Part shown: one piece after another, positions 11,390-23,120 of the stretch
How the letters are laid out: each line of letters opens with the position of its first letter
Numbering within the stretch: position 1 is the first letter of the stretch
Source of the DNA: Sternotherus odoratus
Taxonomy: Eukaryota > Chordata > Testudines > Kinosternidae
Length of the DNA stretch: 64,000 nucleotides
Assembly: GCA_032164245.1 (NCBI GenBank)
Contig: JAVMKO010000001.1
Location: 249,869,644 to 249,933,643, forward strand
Direction of reading: 5' to 3'
Made by a program: the position numbers and the translations under genes
Notes under the pieces: model-generated
Told to the model about the DNA's origin: nothing
The model's database searches: none
Seen by the model: the letters and a program-made list of their open reading frames with translations, nothing else

Positions 11390-11475
11390 GTGACAAAGAG
11401 TCCTGTGGCACCTTCTAGACTAACAGACATATTGGAGCATAAGCTTTCATGGGTGAATACTTACTTCGATGGATG
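11390..11475 (-). mobile_element. PLE 3'-tail fragment
   Basis: The phrase tgacaaagagtcctgtggca followed by ggagcataagctttcatggg matches the tail arms of the fold-backs at 9459 and 56989. There is no mirrored second arm. Confidence 0.75.
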
Positions 11476-14400
11476 TAAATGAAAATCAGGTCCATTGAGA
11501 CAAATTTAGCCTTAGTGTAAGTGAGTGAAATTTCTTTGATGTTAATGGAGCTGTACTCTCTTGTATCAGGGCTGAATTTGACCTGTTCTTTGTGATTTTA
11601 ATTCTGCATATTTTTATGATTCCACAAGAGAACAGATTTCACAGATTCTCTCTACTAACAAAGTCAGCTAGATGACATTTAGAAAAATGCTTTGAAGGTT
11701 GTTGTAAAACTCATGGGAACAGACTGCTAAAATCTCCCTTTCTTGTCCTTTCTGGTCAATTTGTTTAGAGACTAGGAAATGACTGGATGGGGGCAGTGGT
11801 AGCAACAGCTCAGGATTGCAACACCCTCAGCCAAATTTTCATAAAGGGTAACCTGAGGTCTGCAGGCTTTTTGCACGTGCAACAGAGTCAATTTTATGTG
11901 CAAGTTTGTTGCACGCAAAAGTTTGCAGACGTGTTGACACTTGGCAGTGACCCAGGTTTAGCAATCAGTGGACAGCACTTGGTACAGCTGTACCTTTGGA
12001 AGTGAATTAAGTTAAACTGAATTAACAGTATTTTTATTCTCAATAAAAGTGTCCACCCAGGATTAACTACACTTTAACTAAATCAATTTAAAAGTTAATT
12101 CAGATTAATTTTCCTGAATTCCAGTCATGTAGACAAGTCCTGAGAGTTTATGATCAGCTGCTGAATTGGGGCTATTCTCTGCATGAAGATAAGACTTGAG
12201 GCACTTCAGTGCCCATTAACTCATACAAATGCTTGCTTTGTATGCCCAATTGTGGTATTTGTATATGCAAATGTAGGCATGGACGTTTACATGGCTCTTG
12301 GTCCTCTCTTTGGCCCAATCCTTTGAGCTTTAAGTGGGAGATTTGCCTGCATACATGAGTCAATAGAAGTTCTACATGCAGTGGGCTGACTAGAGTGAGT
12401 CCTGTATGAAAATCTAGCTCGAGATACTCAAAATAGCCTAGATTTGATGCACCATCAGAATTTAAGTTATTAGATGCGGGAGGTGCTTTCCCCATCTAAA
12501 TCCCTTCTGTATTATTTTACAATTCCTCTGCAGATTTCGAGGGTGGAAGACTTGAGAATAAGTGTGTTCATGGCATTATGCAGTATTTATCATGCAAAAG
12601 AGAGAGTATTTTGGCAATAACCATGTCTTCTAAAATTGGGAAGACTGCAAAAGTATATACTTGAGTGAACTCCTGAGTGGCACATAGTCAATGAGTGAGC
12701 AGCAGATGGGGCTTGAGATTCAAAAATGGAGAGCACAGGATGACTTCATCTCCTAAATCTATTATTGATCAAACCACGAGCAGTCACGACTCTCATTTTA
12801 TTGACATTTAGTACAGCTGCAGCACTTAAGGAGGGCAGAGCCTAGAAGGAATTCGAGAAGGGCTGGATAGCAGAGTTTATGTAGATGAATGGTAATCAAA
12901 TCTTATTGTTATTAATGATCATTTCTTCATTGCGGAATCTGCTTCTAGCAGATATTACAACCAGAGATGGAGAAGAAATCTTTCACTGTACTTAGGGGCA
13001 GTAAAGAATGACTAATTAGGGTTGGCACATTTGCAAAATATTTATGAGAACAGAATACTGTATGTGAATTCCCATTTCTAACACCAGCCTGCTTTCCTCC
13101 CCATTAATACTTTCTCTTCCCTATCACTTTCCAGTCCCTCTCTGTAGTTCCATAGATCTAAACAAACATAACTATAAGTACCGTAATCCAATCTCTTGAG
13201 AAAACTATTCTTGCTCTCAATCCCCTTCTCTCTCTTCACACATGGGTCTGTCTTCTAGATTTTGCTCCCTACCTTGCTGCTTTGACTCTGGTGCTTTCCC
13301 CAGCTCTTGAAATTCTGCCTCTTTCTTAAATACCCTCCCCTTGATCCTGATTCTCTTCAAGGTCCCATCTTCATCTTTCCCAGTCTCAACTATGCAGTCA
13401 GTGACATAGTATTCTTTCCTTTCTCCAGCCACCAAAATCGTTGGCCGTTTTCCATCTCAGTTTTGTTCTGGCAATAGTACAGAAATCACTTGTCTCTGTG
13501 TAGTTAACAGCCTCTTTCTTTTGGTTCTTTTACAGTGAGGACCACTTCAATCCTCCTGGAATGCCTCCGTACCCTGCAAACATCTCTGATTCCTTTCTGT
13601 CCCTGTTTGGGCCAGCCACTCAATGTTTATAGACAGCATGTCAGTGCTGTAATTCTCATTCTTGCTAATGTCCTGTTGATATTACCCCAATTTCCCAGGA
13701 GCATTCCCTAAACTCTCTCCACCCCTTTCCCTCATGACTATTAGTAATATCCAATAGATACTTGAATTACAAAATGTACAGCCCAGTCTGGGCTGCCTAT
13801 GGGTGAGAGCTTCTAGACTCTCTATAGCATTATGTGTGATAGGCCTAGGCCTAGCACACGCCTAGAAGGATGAAAATTTCACCTGCTGTAGTCAAAGCTA
13901 GTAGAAAAAATGTAATGTGTGTGTGAAATCATGTTACCTCCAAGGGCTGAGCCCCTTGGAGATCTGAATACTCATGTGCTTAAAGCTACACACCAGCTTC
14001 AGTACTTGCCGGATCAGGACTTCAGGGCATTCTCTTTTAACTCAAGTAGGAGAGGCAGGTGCTTAGAACTTCTGGACCACGGTCCTTGTCCCAAACTCCC
14101 AGGGTGTGTGTTTGTTTTATCTAGTAACTGCATCTGCTGCCTGCACCACATGGATTCATTACAGGTGACCCTCTCCGAGCTTTGAATGTTGTGATTTTAA
14201 GGGGATGGGTTATGACCCTTCTGACCATCAAACAGCATTTACGCCTGTAGGACATGGCCTTATATGCCTGCTAACTAATTCACACTTTGTGTTCAACTCA
14301 GTCTCAGGGGGAGGCTGCATCCTGTTTCCTGCTAGATACACCTACCCACATCTGATTCTGTTCCATTTCTTAAGAAGTCAGATCCTTAGGGGAGTAACAA

Positions 14401-14734
14401 GATTTGCTGGCAGTGGCTGGTAATTTTGAGAGTTGTTCTAGATCCTGTAGGCTTAGGATCCCATGCATTTGTCCAATAACTCCTCGGATGGATAACAGAG
14501 TGAGTTTGTTTTTTGCATGGGGCTTCTTTTCCCCCCCATTAACATTTATTAACATGATTTTCAATTATTTTTAAGAACCCTGCGAGCAATTTAGTTTTAA
14601 TTATCTACACTGTGTAGCTGTAAGTTGTTAAATACGCAGGTCAATTTAAGGTCTCCCTCTGAAAATGGGTTATACAGCCATGGAAATGCTTTCTATCCTG
14701 TTCTATCCTCGTTAATACTTATAATTAAAATAAT
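11476..14734. other. No gene recognised
   Basis: Ordinary AT-rich sequence. About 11990-12141 ends in tgtagacaagtcct, similar to MITE termini elsewhere in the window, but no paired end is clear. Confidence 0.35.
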
Positions 14735-14840
14735 ACTTAGTACTTATCTAGCAAATTCATGTCCAGAATGCTTTTACAAACATTAACTGGTTAATTTTCA
14801 CACCATCACTGTTAGGTGGGTAGGAAATTACATTTATCTT
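14735..14840 (-). mobile_element. Possible L2/MIR-type 3'-end fragment
   Basis: The order gaatgcttttacaaacatta, then ttttcacaccatcactgtta, then ggtgggtaggaaatta resembles the conserved 3' region shared by L2 LINEs and MIR SINEs. The copy is short and diverged. Confidence 0.4.
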
Positions 14841-15224
14841 CAGTGCAATAGTCTTTACCCTAGGAGGGTGAGAAGATGAAAAAGGCATATAATACTGTAT
14901 GAGTGTTATAGCTGAGTAGGAGTGTTATGCGTAGAATGGTTTTACTGCAATGGCATTAGGTCTCTCAGGCAGCTATAATGATCTAACAGACCCTGGGGAG
15001 TGGTCCTTTAAGCATGTCCCTGGACCCTCTAAAAAGGAAAATTGTAGCAGCTGCCACCACCAACTCCAGGAATCGTCTACCCAAATCCTTGTTCCTTACC
15101 CTAAGGGAGCCAGGACTATGGGGTCACATGGCACTCCCCCTCCACCCCCACCCACCCCGTTTCACCCCACCCTCCCTCAGAATCCCATATGGACTGGAGT
15201 CTTCAACAGAATTTCCCATAGGAG

Positions 15225-15430
15225 GTGGCTGTTTAAGGAACATAAACCATCCTGGTTCCAGGCCTTAGGCAGTCACTGACTGACAGGGATTAGGAAGAAA
15301 GTTCTTTATGGGCAGATTTACTCCATAATTGCTCATTATGGTTTTATTGTATCTTCTACCAACTACTGTCAGACAGGATGCTGGAATAGATGCACCACTT
15401 GTCTGACCTGGTACAGACGCTTGTTTGCAA
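15225..15430 (+). repeat. Interspersed repeat fragment, class unassigned
   Basis: The phrases gacagggattaggaagaaag, acaggatgctggaatagatg and ccacttgtctgacctggta match a dispersed amniote repeat tail I recognise, but I cannot assign it to a class with certainty. Confidence 0.35.
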
Positions 15431-15584
15431 CAACACCTTGGAAGAGCAATCAGCACTTACGGGCAACCTTTCCCCCACGAACACTATCTCTACTGTGACT
15501 TGACAACTCTGTAACAGCAACATAATGGCTGACTAAGAGCAACATTTGTGATTTAATGAAATCCACTTACTTGCATCAGTTTTT

Positions 15585-17375
15585 GTGGTAAAAACAGACA
15601 AAATGCCTCGAAGTCTTTCACTGAAAGAAAAAAGTACAGACCATCAGACTCCAGGGGCTACTCAAAACCAAGTTGCAGTTAAGTGGGAGTTCCACAGGTT
15701 AGTCATATGCAGAATGTGGAAGCAGAAAGATAAGCTTTTGGCTAGATATGAAGATGGACAGTTAAATAGCTGCCGTAACTGTGGGTGTGAAGGAAAAGCC
15801 CCTGATGGCGAGCAGGCTCACTTTACATGGTTCAAGGAGAAGAGGGGATCTGGAGCACTCAGTCAAGGAAAAAGCCCTTCACTTGGATTGGACGATTTTA
15901 AGGCAAGCGATGGTTGGTTTACCAATGGAAAAAACGCTTCAATGTTGCTACAGAAAAAGAGCCTGGTGAAAAACAGTCGGCGGAAAAACCAGCAGCTGAG
16001 CAGTGGCGGTGTGAAAAACTTCCCCACATTCTTGAAATGTGTTCCCCAGCTGGCATCTACAATGCTGATGAAACAGGACTTTGTCTGAAAGGGCTCGGTG
16101 ACAGAGGACATGAAGGGAAAATGAAAAGCTAGAAGGAGGCAACGCTTCAAAGGACAGGGTAACTGTGCTCTTGTATGCCAACATGGACAGGAGTGACAAA
16201 TGCCTGCTGTTTGTGATGGGATAGTCAAAATGACCTGGATGCTTTGGAAAGGAGTTCAGGAAATTTCCCCAGTTATGTCAGTCCAGCAAATGCCTGGATG
16301 ATAGGTGAGATTTTAATCACTGGCTAAAAAACTGGGATTGTCAGTTTCACTCACAGAGCCACTCCTACCCCCCAAAGGAGTGGTTCTCACTAACGTGCAA
16401 ATGGAAATCTTACCCCCTAACTCTATATCTTTGATGCAATCTGTGGCTCAAGGAGTGATTAGGAACACGAAGGGACATTACCAATCAAAAACCACAAACC
16501 AGATTTTAGGCCCTCCTGATGCGGACCCCCAGTGCAGATACTCAGCCAGTCCTGAAAACTGTACATTTGCTAGGCCTGGTCTACACTAGCGGGGAGGGTC
16601 GACTGAAGATACACAACTTCAGTTACGTGAATGCCGTAGCTGAAGTCGACGCATCTTAGGTCAACTTAGCTGCCGTCCTCACGGTGGCAGTGGTTGACAG
16701 CATGCTGTTGACTCTGCCTTGAGACTTTTGGCAAGCTGGAGTTCTGGACTTGATGGGAGTGCCTCTAGGGATTGATTTATCGTGTCCTGATGAGACGCGA
16801 TAAATCGATCCCCAATCGATCGATCACTACGCGTTGATCCAGCCGGTAGTGTAGACAAGGCCTTAGACTGCATTCATCTTGTTGCTGAGGCACGACAAGA
16901 TGTAAAGCCAATGACTATTTCCAACTGTTTCAGGAAAGACAAATTTGTTGTACCAGTGGAAGGTGTGCAAGGCAAGGAAGAGTCTGATGAGGCCTCCTGC
17001 CCCCGAACGATGTTCCAGTCGACATGGAAAAAGAGGACTTAGTAGTTGCTGTGAATGTGAATGAGGATTTGCTCACGTTTGAAGAGCTAACCGATGAGAA
17101 ATTACTGAGCACTGCAGCTGCTGCAAGGCCAGAGAAATAGCTTGTGTTGATGAAACATATCATAATCAAGGGGATAATCAAGACAGTGAGGGTGACTGTG
17201 ATGAAGTTTCATCTCCAACAAACTCTGAGCTGTTAAAGGCTTTGAACACACTCTGACACTTTTCATAGATGGACTTGGTGACAGGTTCTATGGGTCTCTT
17301 TGGGACACTGAATCCCATCTTCAAAACAAAATTGTGACTGAAAAGAAGCAGAGGAAATTAACAGATTTCTTTCAC
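15585..17375 (+). pseudogene. Tigger/pogo-type transposase remnant (Tc1/mariner superfamily)
   Basis: Ordered matches in several frames follow the layout of Tigger transposases. They begin with MPRSLSLKEKS at the N-terminal helix-turn-helix region. WFKEKRGSGA and LDDFKASDGW follow in the CENP-B-like DNA-binding part. VYQWKKRFNVATEKEPGEKQ, AEQWRCEKLPHILE and then IYNADETGL carry the first catalytic Asp. After that come VQMEILPPNSISLMQSVAQG and VIRNTKGHYQ, then LDCIHLVAEARQDVKPMTIS, and finally KQRKLTDFF near 17344-17372. These enzymes cut and paste DNA at TA sites. Stops, frameshifts and a MITE at 16573-16862 show it is dead. Terminal repeats were not located. Confidence 0.8.
16573..16862. mobile_element. 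MITE (family C) inside the Tigger remnant
   Basis: The ends are inverted: ggcctggtctacactag on the left and gtagtgtagacaaggcc on the right. The flanks are cta and tta, compatible with a decayed 3-bp duplication. Internal motifs cttcagttacgtgaa, gtagctgaagtcgac and gcgataaatcgat recur in the copy at 25028. It splits the transposase homology, which resumes immediately at 16865. A 3-bp TSD would suit PIF/Harbinger, but this is inference. Confidence 0.75.
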
Positions 17376-17849
17376 ATTACATTCTTAATTAATTTACAAG
17401 TTGATACTCATTGTATAAGTAGAATACACTTTGATGTGGAATATTACTTTAATTTAGGGTATTACAGCATTATTATTATTTATTTGCTTAGCAGATGCTC
17501 TTATCCGGGGTTACTTACAGTACCTATAAATTATTACAGTTAGGTGTGAGTATAAAAAATGTTTACAAGGAAGAGAAAGAGGTTGTGTTTGTTGTCATAT
17601 GATTGATGCTTGATTGCTTTAAAACATAAATAAAACTTGATCCTTTTATAATATTAGTTCATTTAATACCACTTTCTTGCTATGGTGTGGTAGTAGGCTA
17701 CAAATGCAGAACAGAGCACATGTTTAAAATGTATAGTAAGTATACTAATGTAATACTGTAGCAATAATAAGAAACATACATCACATTGTTAAAGTTATAA
17801 TTTGTTAGTATGTATTGTAGCTGGTTTACGTATCTGAAAAAGATGACTA
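17376..17849. other. No gene seen
   Basis: AT-rich. At 17485-17521 the phrase ttgcttagcagatgctctta then cttacag resembles a widespread vertebrate repeat motif. It is too short to assign. Confidence 0.3.
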
Positions 17850-18030
17850 CTCTTTATCTCACTGGACGCGGTTCGCTGTCCTGGTCCAATGGGAGCTGTG
17901 GGAAGTGACGTGGTGCTGTCCGCCACTTCCCACAGTGGGAGACGCGATTGGCGAACTGGCAAGTAAACAAACTGGCGAGGTCTGCTAAGGATGCTTACCC
18001 TGCGGTGCCGCATGCAAAGGTTGTCGATCC
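17850..18030 (-). mobile_element. hAT-type element fragment (family B), opposite end
   Basis: On the minus strand it starts ggatcgacaacctttgcatg, the same terminus as at 10321. Next comes a segment that includes a short inverted repeat around gtgggaagtgacgtgg and ccacttcccac. The far end is lost. Confidence 0.6.
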
Positions 18031-18039
18031 TTTGTCTTG

Positions 18040-18534
18040 ATCCATCCTCTTTAGAACCCCCTCATTCTTCTCTTCTGTAGACTAAACAATCCCAGTTCTC
18101 TCAGCCTCTCCTTATAAGTCACGTGATCCAGCCTCCTAATCATTTTTGCTGCCCTCCGCTGGACTCTCCAATTTTTCCACATCCTTCTTGTAGTGTGGGG
18201 CCCAAAACTGGACACAATTCTCCAGATGTGGCCTCACCAATGTTGAATAGAGGGGAATGATCACGGTCCCTCGATCTGCTAGCAATGCCCCTACTTATAC
18301 AGCCCAAAATGCTGTTAGCCTTCTTTACAACAAGGGCACACTGTTGACTCATATCCAGCTTCCCGTCCACTGTAACCCTTAAGTCCTTTTCTGCAGAACT
18401 GCTGTCCAGCCATTTGGGCCCTACTCTGATGCAGGGTATGGGATTCTTCCGTCCTAAGTGCAGGACTCTTCACTTGTCCTTGCTGAACCGCATCATATTT
18501 CTTTTGGCCCAATCCTCTAATTTGGCCCAAACCT
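18040..18534 (-). mobile_element. CR1 LINE fragment
   Basis: The sequence is the reverse complement of a late-coding and 3' stretch of a CR1 element. On the minus strand it gives LDMSQQCALVVKKANSILGC and [20 protein letters not shown], the post-RT segment of CR1 ORF2. It abuts an hAT fragment at 18535. Confidence 0.7.
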
Positions 18535-18996
18535 CTAAGGGAGGCTCCCTATCTGTCCTGGCCCTGCGCCACTCCCGGAAGCAGCTGGCGTGTCCAGCCC
18601 CTCTGGGGAGAGGGATCAAGGTGGCTCCACGTGTTGTCCCTGCCCTCCGCCCACTGCACGACCAGTTGAGAGCTGTCCGAGATAAGTGCCACCCAGCCAG
18701 AGCCCACACTCTCACCTCTTCCTGTATCCCAATCCCCTTCCTCAGCCCTGAGCCCCCTCCAGCACTCAAACTCCCTCCCAGAGCCAGCATCCCGCATCCC
18801 CTCCCCCACAACTCCCTTCCCCAGCTTGGTAAAAGTGAGTGAGGGTTGGGATCAGTGAGTGATGGCAGGAGGAGGGATGGAGTGAGTGGGGCGGGTCCTT
18901 GGAGAAGTGGCAGGGCTGGGGATGAGGCCTCTGGGAAGGGGCGGGAAATGGCAAGGGTGTTTGGGTTTGTGTGATTAGACACCTGGCAATCCTCAG
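18535..18996. mobile_element. hAT-type element fragment, right end
   Basis: A GC-rich interior (gccactcccggaagcagctg) runs into a tract with gtaaaagtgagtgagggttg and a right end of gattagacacctggcaatcc. These are features of a familiar turtle hAT family. The left end is missing and joins the CR1 remnant directly. Confidence 0.5.
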
Positions 18997-19269
18997 CAGT
19001 GCAGGTAACCCAAGTGACTGTTACGTTTACTACTCATACTCCAGTGACACACAGCAAGTATGATCCTCTGGCAGAGTTCCCAAATATTAATCCGAGCCCC
19101 TGAGGAATCAGCATCTCTTTTATTTGATCACAGCCCTGGCTTGAGTACAATGTAGATTCCCATGCTTCCTATTTAACAGAAGATCTCCAACAACTATCCT
19201 CTAACTCCACACACACATGAGTTTCTGATCACTGTGGAAACAAGGGTTAAATGATTTGATTTTAGGCCA

Positions 19270-19671
19270 TGTGTCATGTCAAGACAGAGCACAGTAAGGC
19301 TAACTCCCAACTCTCATGATGCGAGATTTGGAAAAGCCGACTGTCTGTCTACAGCGGGAGGGAAACACAGAACAGAGTTAGTATGACCTAGCCTTGAAGA
19401 TAAGGATGTTTGAGAACAGAAATGTGAAAGTACCAGGATGAGCAGGACATAATATAAACATAATGTAGATTGTTATGAATTAATGTACGTCATTAAAGGG
19501 TATAAATACTTGTATGCAACTGTTTGTACTTTGAAGAGAAACTGAGGCAGAGAAAGAACATCTCTCTCTCTGCTATTTGTATTTCTTCCCTGGAAATTGC
19601 CTGCTGAATAAAACTGTCTCTGACTTGTTGTACCCAGCCTCAAAGTGAGGACTCCATGTTTCCTCTACAAC
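19270..19671 (+). mobile_element. Solo-LTR-like unit
   Basis: The organisation is U3-R-U5-like. A TATA box (gggtataaatac, about 19499-19510) is followed about 100 bp later by a polyadenylation signal (aataaaactg, about 19607) and a short tail ending near ctctaca. The 5' boundary near tgtcatgtcaagac is uncertain and no TSD was found. Confidence 0.45.
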
Positions 19672-19679
19672 ACAATAGC

Positions 19680-22600
19680 TTTCCCCCTTCCTCTGTATGT
19701 CCCATAAAACTGAACACCCTGGCATGAATGCCGTATGCCTTTCCAGTTAGGTGATAGTGAATCTTAAATCTTGCAGACAAGGGCCATAAGGTATCAATTT
19801 GCAGAGACTCCCTGATTATACTGAGACAGCCCATATAGCAGACAGAATGATAGCCTCCCCCTCCTCCTCCCCCTCCCATGAAAATGGTGCTGTAGAGAAT
19901 ATCCGATAGGATGTTATTGTAGTCACTGAAGAGAGAGCATGATGCCCCAATCACTGTTATTAGCCTTCATTGCTACAGAGCACAAAAGATCTATATAATC
20001 CCATTGGGTCAGCGGCCATAGAAACAAGTGTCTGCTGGGGAAAAAAAAGACCATTGTGTTTTTTATTTTTTAAGAATAGATTTGTTCCCCAAATATGCCA
20101 GGTCCACTATACCCTCCGTGCAAGGTTTAACACCCAGCTAAACCACCACATTATCTCTCATTAAAACCACCCACTCCCATCACAGGATCAGTGTATGCAC
20201 AGCCTGTTAGTGGTACTGATTTCTGTTTTACTCACAGATTAGCAAAATCCGAGTGATGTGGGAAAAATGAATGCTTGATAGTTCCCTGTCTAGTGAATAA
20301 CTGAACCCTGAAACTTAATACTTCAATCTCATAGAAAAATCTTAGAAATTGTCCTCCTCTTTGTGAATTGCACAAAAAGACTCGCCCACCAGTGTCTTTA
20401 CAGACAAACAATCATGACAATAGCTCAGCATAACTGTCAGTTTATCATGCAGCTTAGATTGAAGGAGTCATTTGATTGGCTAACAATGCTTCCATCATGT
20501 CAGTACATGAAAAATCAACACAAAATTACAATAATAATGTCACCATTTAAAGCAAACAATGGACTAAGTTTACACAAGTTGTCATAAGGAGGCATATAAC
20601 ATTTCCTGCACTAGCTGATTCATCTAGTTTCCGGTCAAAAATGTTGAAAGTTTTTCAGGACATTAGAAAGCTATTTTTCAAGTAAAAAAAATACTGCAAA
20701 AAATGTGATCATCACTAGTGAATAGCAAGAATGTTAATGAGTTCACCTTAAAGACCACTGGTGGCTAGCATTAAATAAAATCTGACTTTTCCCCCCATAA
20801 GCAGGTTTCCCCCTGCCCCAGCAGTGCTGTTGACTTCATTAGATGAATGAACAGGATATTTTGCTTAGGCTCCAAGTCAGTATACATGAAAGATAACAGA
20901 TTCCTAATTACTTCAATCTTAAATTTGACCTGGTCATTTGACCTGCCCCCAAACAGGAAATCTAGTAACAGGCCAGCAATGTTATCCCTTTTTCTCCTTT
21001 AGTAGGGCTATTTATTTTGGGGGTGAAAGGAGTCTGCACAGAAATACCTGCCAATGATCCATTCAGCCTTACTATGTAAAGTGGAGACATTTTTACTAGT
21101 TCACCTTTAAGGCCCAATGTTCAATACAATTCTTCAAACATGGCAGCTGTGCATCATATCGAAATTTACAACTCAATGTAGCTTTCATAGAAGGAAACCC
21201 CTGCTGCCATCCCAGTGGCCATGAAAAGAAAATGTTATCTCTCAGCATGGAAAAAGCAAAGGTGGATGTAAAATAATAAGTGAACTGCTGATCAAACGGC
21301 ATTTTATATTTTGTGTAGTATTTTAAGTAATTTATTTTCTTCTGCAGTCTAATTGGTTGCTCTAGTACCGACTGGGAAAATTAAGAAAAAGAAACTAAGT
21401 GGTAGTTATAGAATAGATTTGATATTTCATTAGACGGTCCTGCTGAGGTTAGTTAGCCACCTGCTAAAACTGCATTAAGAGCCGAACACTTCAAAGAGCC
21501 TCACATGGAAGGAGAGTCTTCGGCATCAGTTTTTAAGGGATATGGTTACACATTGTTGGACATTTGAAATTCAGACAGTCCTGAAAGGAAAGATAAGAAG
21601 GACATGTTGTAGGCAGCTGTCATCTATGTAACAAAAGAACTATGGCCATACTGAAGCTGTTCAAGCAGCCAGGGGACAGGTCTTTGTAACGTTTCAGTGA
21701 AATATTTTATTAAAAGGCAAACCATGAAATAGCAATGCAGCATGAAGACTGCCATGTGTGACATTTCATTTCATTTCAGGGTACCTGGGGAGAAGAATGT
21801 ACTAGACCCTTGCCTGTGCATTTCTGTTCCCATTTATCCAAAATGGAACCGTCATGTACAGAAACGTATCTTTATGGCTTAATTTCCTTGTGTCCAACCA
21901 GCCAATCTGAATCATAAAAAAGAACGAGGGTTGTCCTAGAACCACACTATACTTGTGTTATATGACACTCATGTTATTCTGAACTTTTGCCCTATTTTTG
22001 ACTGAAGATCAATGAATACTTGAAACAAAGTATTTCTTTGGCTTCTTAAGTAAACATGATCACCTGATTGGATAGCAAAAACTGAAAGGAAAGTTCCTGT
22101 CAATATGGTACATTGTATTACTGCAACCGAGCAAGTAATAAACATCTCAAGACAAACCTTTTACAGTCTAAAACAACTGATGTTACAACCTATTTGGCAT
22201 TTTTGCAATACTACAGTGGAATATTGTTAATCTCGTTAGAATAAAAGAATTGCATAACTAAAGCAACATTTAAACAGCACTCTTCGGGCAACACACAAAG
22301 GTCATGGTTATTTGCATTTTCCAAAGAGCAAATTAGGAGCCTTTTGTAACCCCAGAAAGACTTGGACAGGGGACTCCTTATAAAAACAGTAGAAGCCTTT
22401 TTTCTCCAAAGGCCTTGAGGGATACTCAACTGCTTCAGCTCATCAATGTAGCTAGCAAATGGCCAATTGCCATACTTTTATGAGACACTGACCAGCTGAA
22501 AGAGAATGCTTTCCAATAACCCCATAAAGCCAGATAGTCTGAAAGCTGAATAAATAGCATCTGTTTTTGCTCTGCTCTGCAGAAGGAAGCTGGTGTGAAA

Positions 22601-23112
22601 TCTTGACCCTCTTGAAGTCAGTGGGAATCTTTCTACTGACATCCATGAACAGGATTTCATCCCTGGAGTGCAGCGTGCTTCTGCAGTTCTGTCGAGTCTT
22701 GGGGAAGCTTACTGACATGATCCTGTTGAGTAGATTGCCAAAAAAATCTCCTCACTGTCCTCTGCATTTGGGAACCCAGCATAGAGCAAAGAGGAAAGCC
22801 CAGCTCACAAGGATATAATTTCTGTACATTGCTTTGAAACTGTGATGCATTTTGTTTACTGGGTGCTGCACCATTAATTTTCAGAGAACACTCCCTAAAT
22901 GAAGTTTTTTGCAGCCATTTTGTTCTCAGTGACTGTAGCATGTTACAAAAAGACATTCACACAGAGACACTATGCTCTCTTTTGGGGAGTTTGCTTTCCT
23001 TTTTTTGTTGTTGTTGCTTCTTTAACCTAAAAAAGCAATTTTTGAATGAAAGTATGTTTTCCTGTGTGCTTACGGAGAGTTTCAGGTGAACGGGGTTCAC
23101 TATATGATTATA
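19680..23112. other. No gene or repeat recognised
   Basis: About 3.4 kb of AT-rich, non-repetitive sequence with only short open frames. It is the longest stretch here in which I recognise no transposable element. Confidence 0.4.
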
Positions 23113-23120
23113 CTATACAT

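Noticed and set aside
18414..18982. Overlapping 142- and 170-codon frames on opposite strands
   Set aside because: Located across the CR1/hAT mosaic; Pro/Ser-rich readings of GC-rich repeat sequence.
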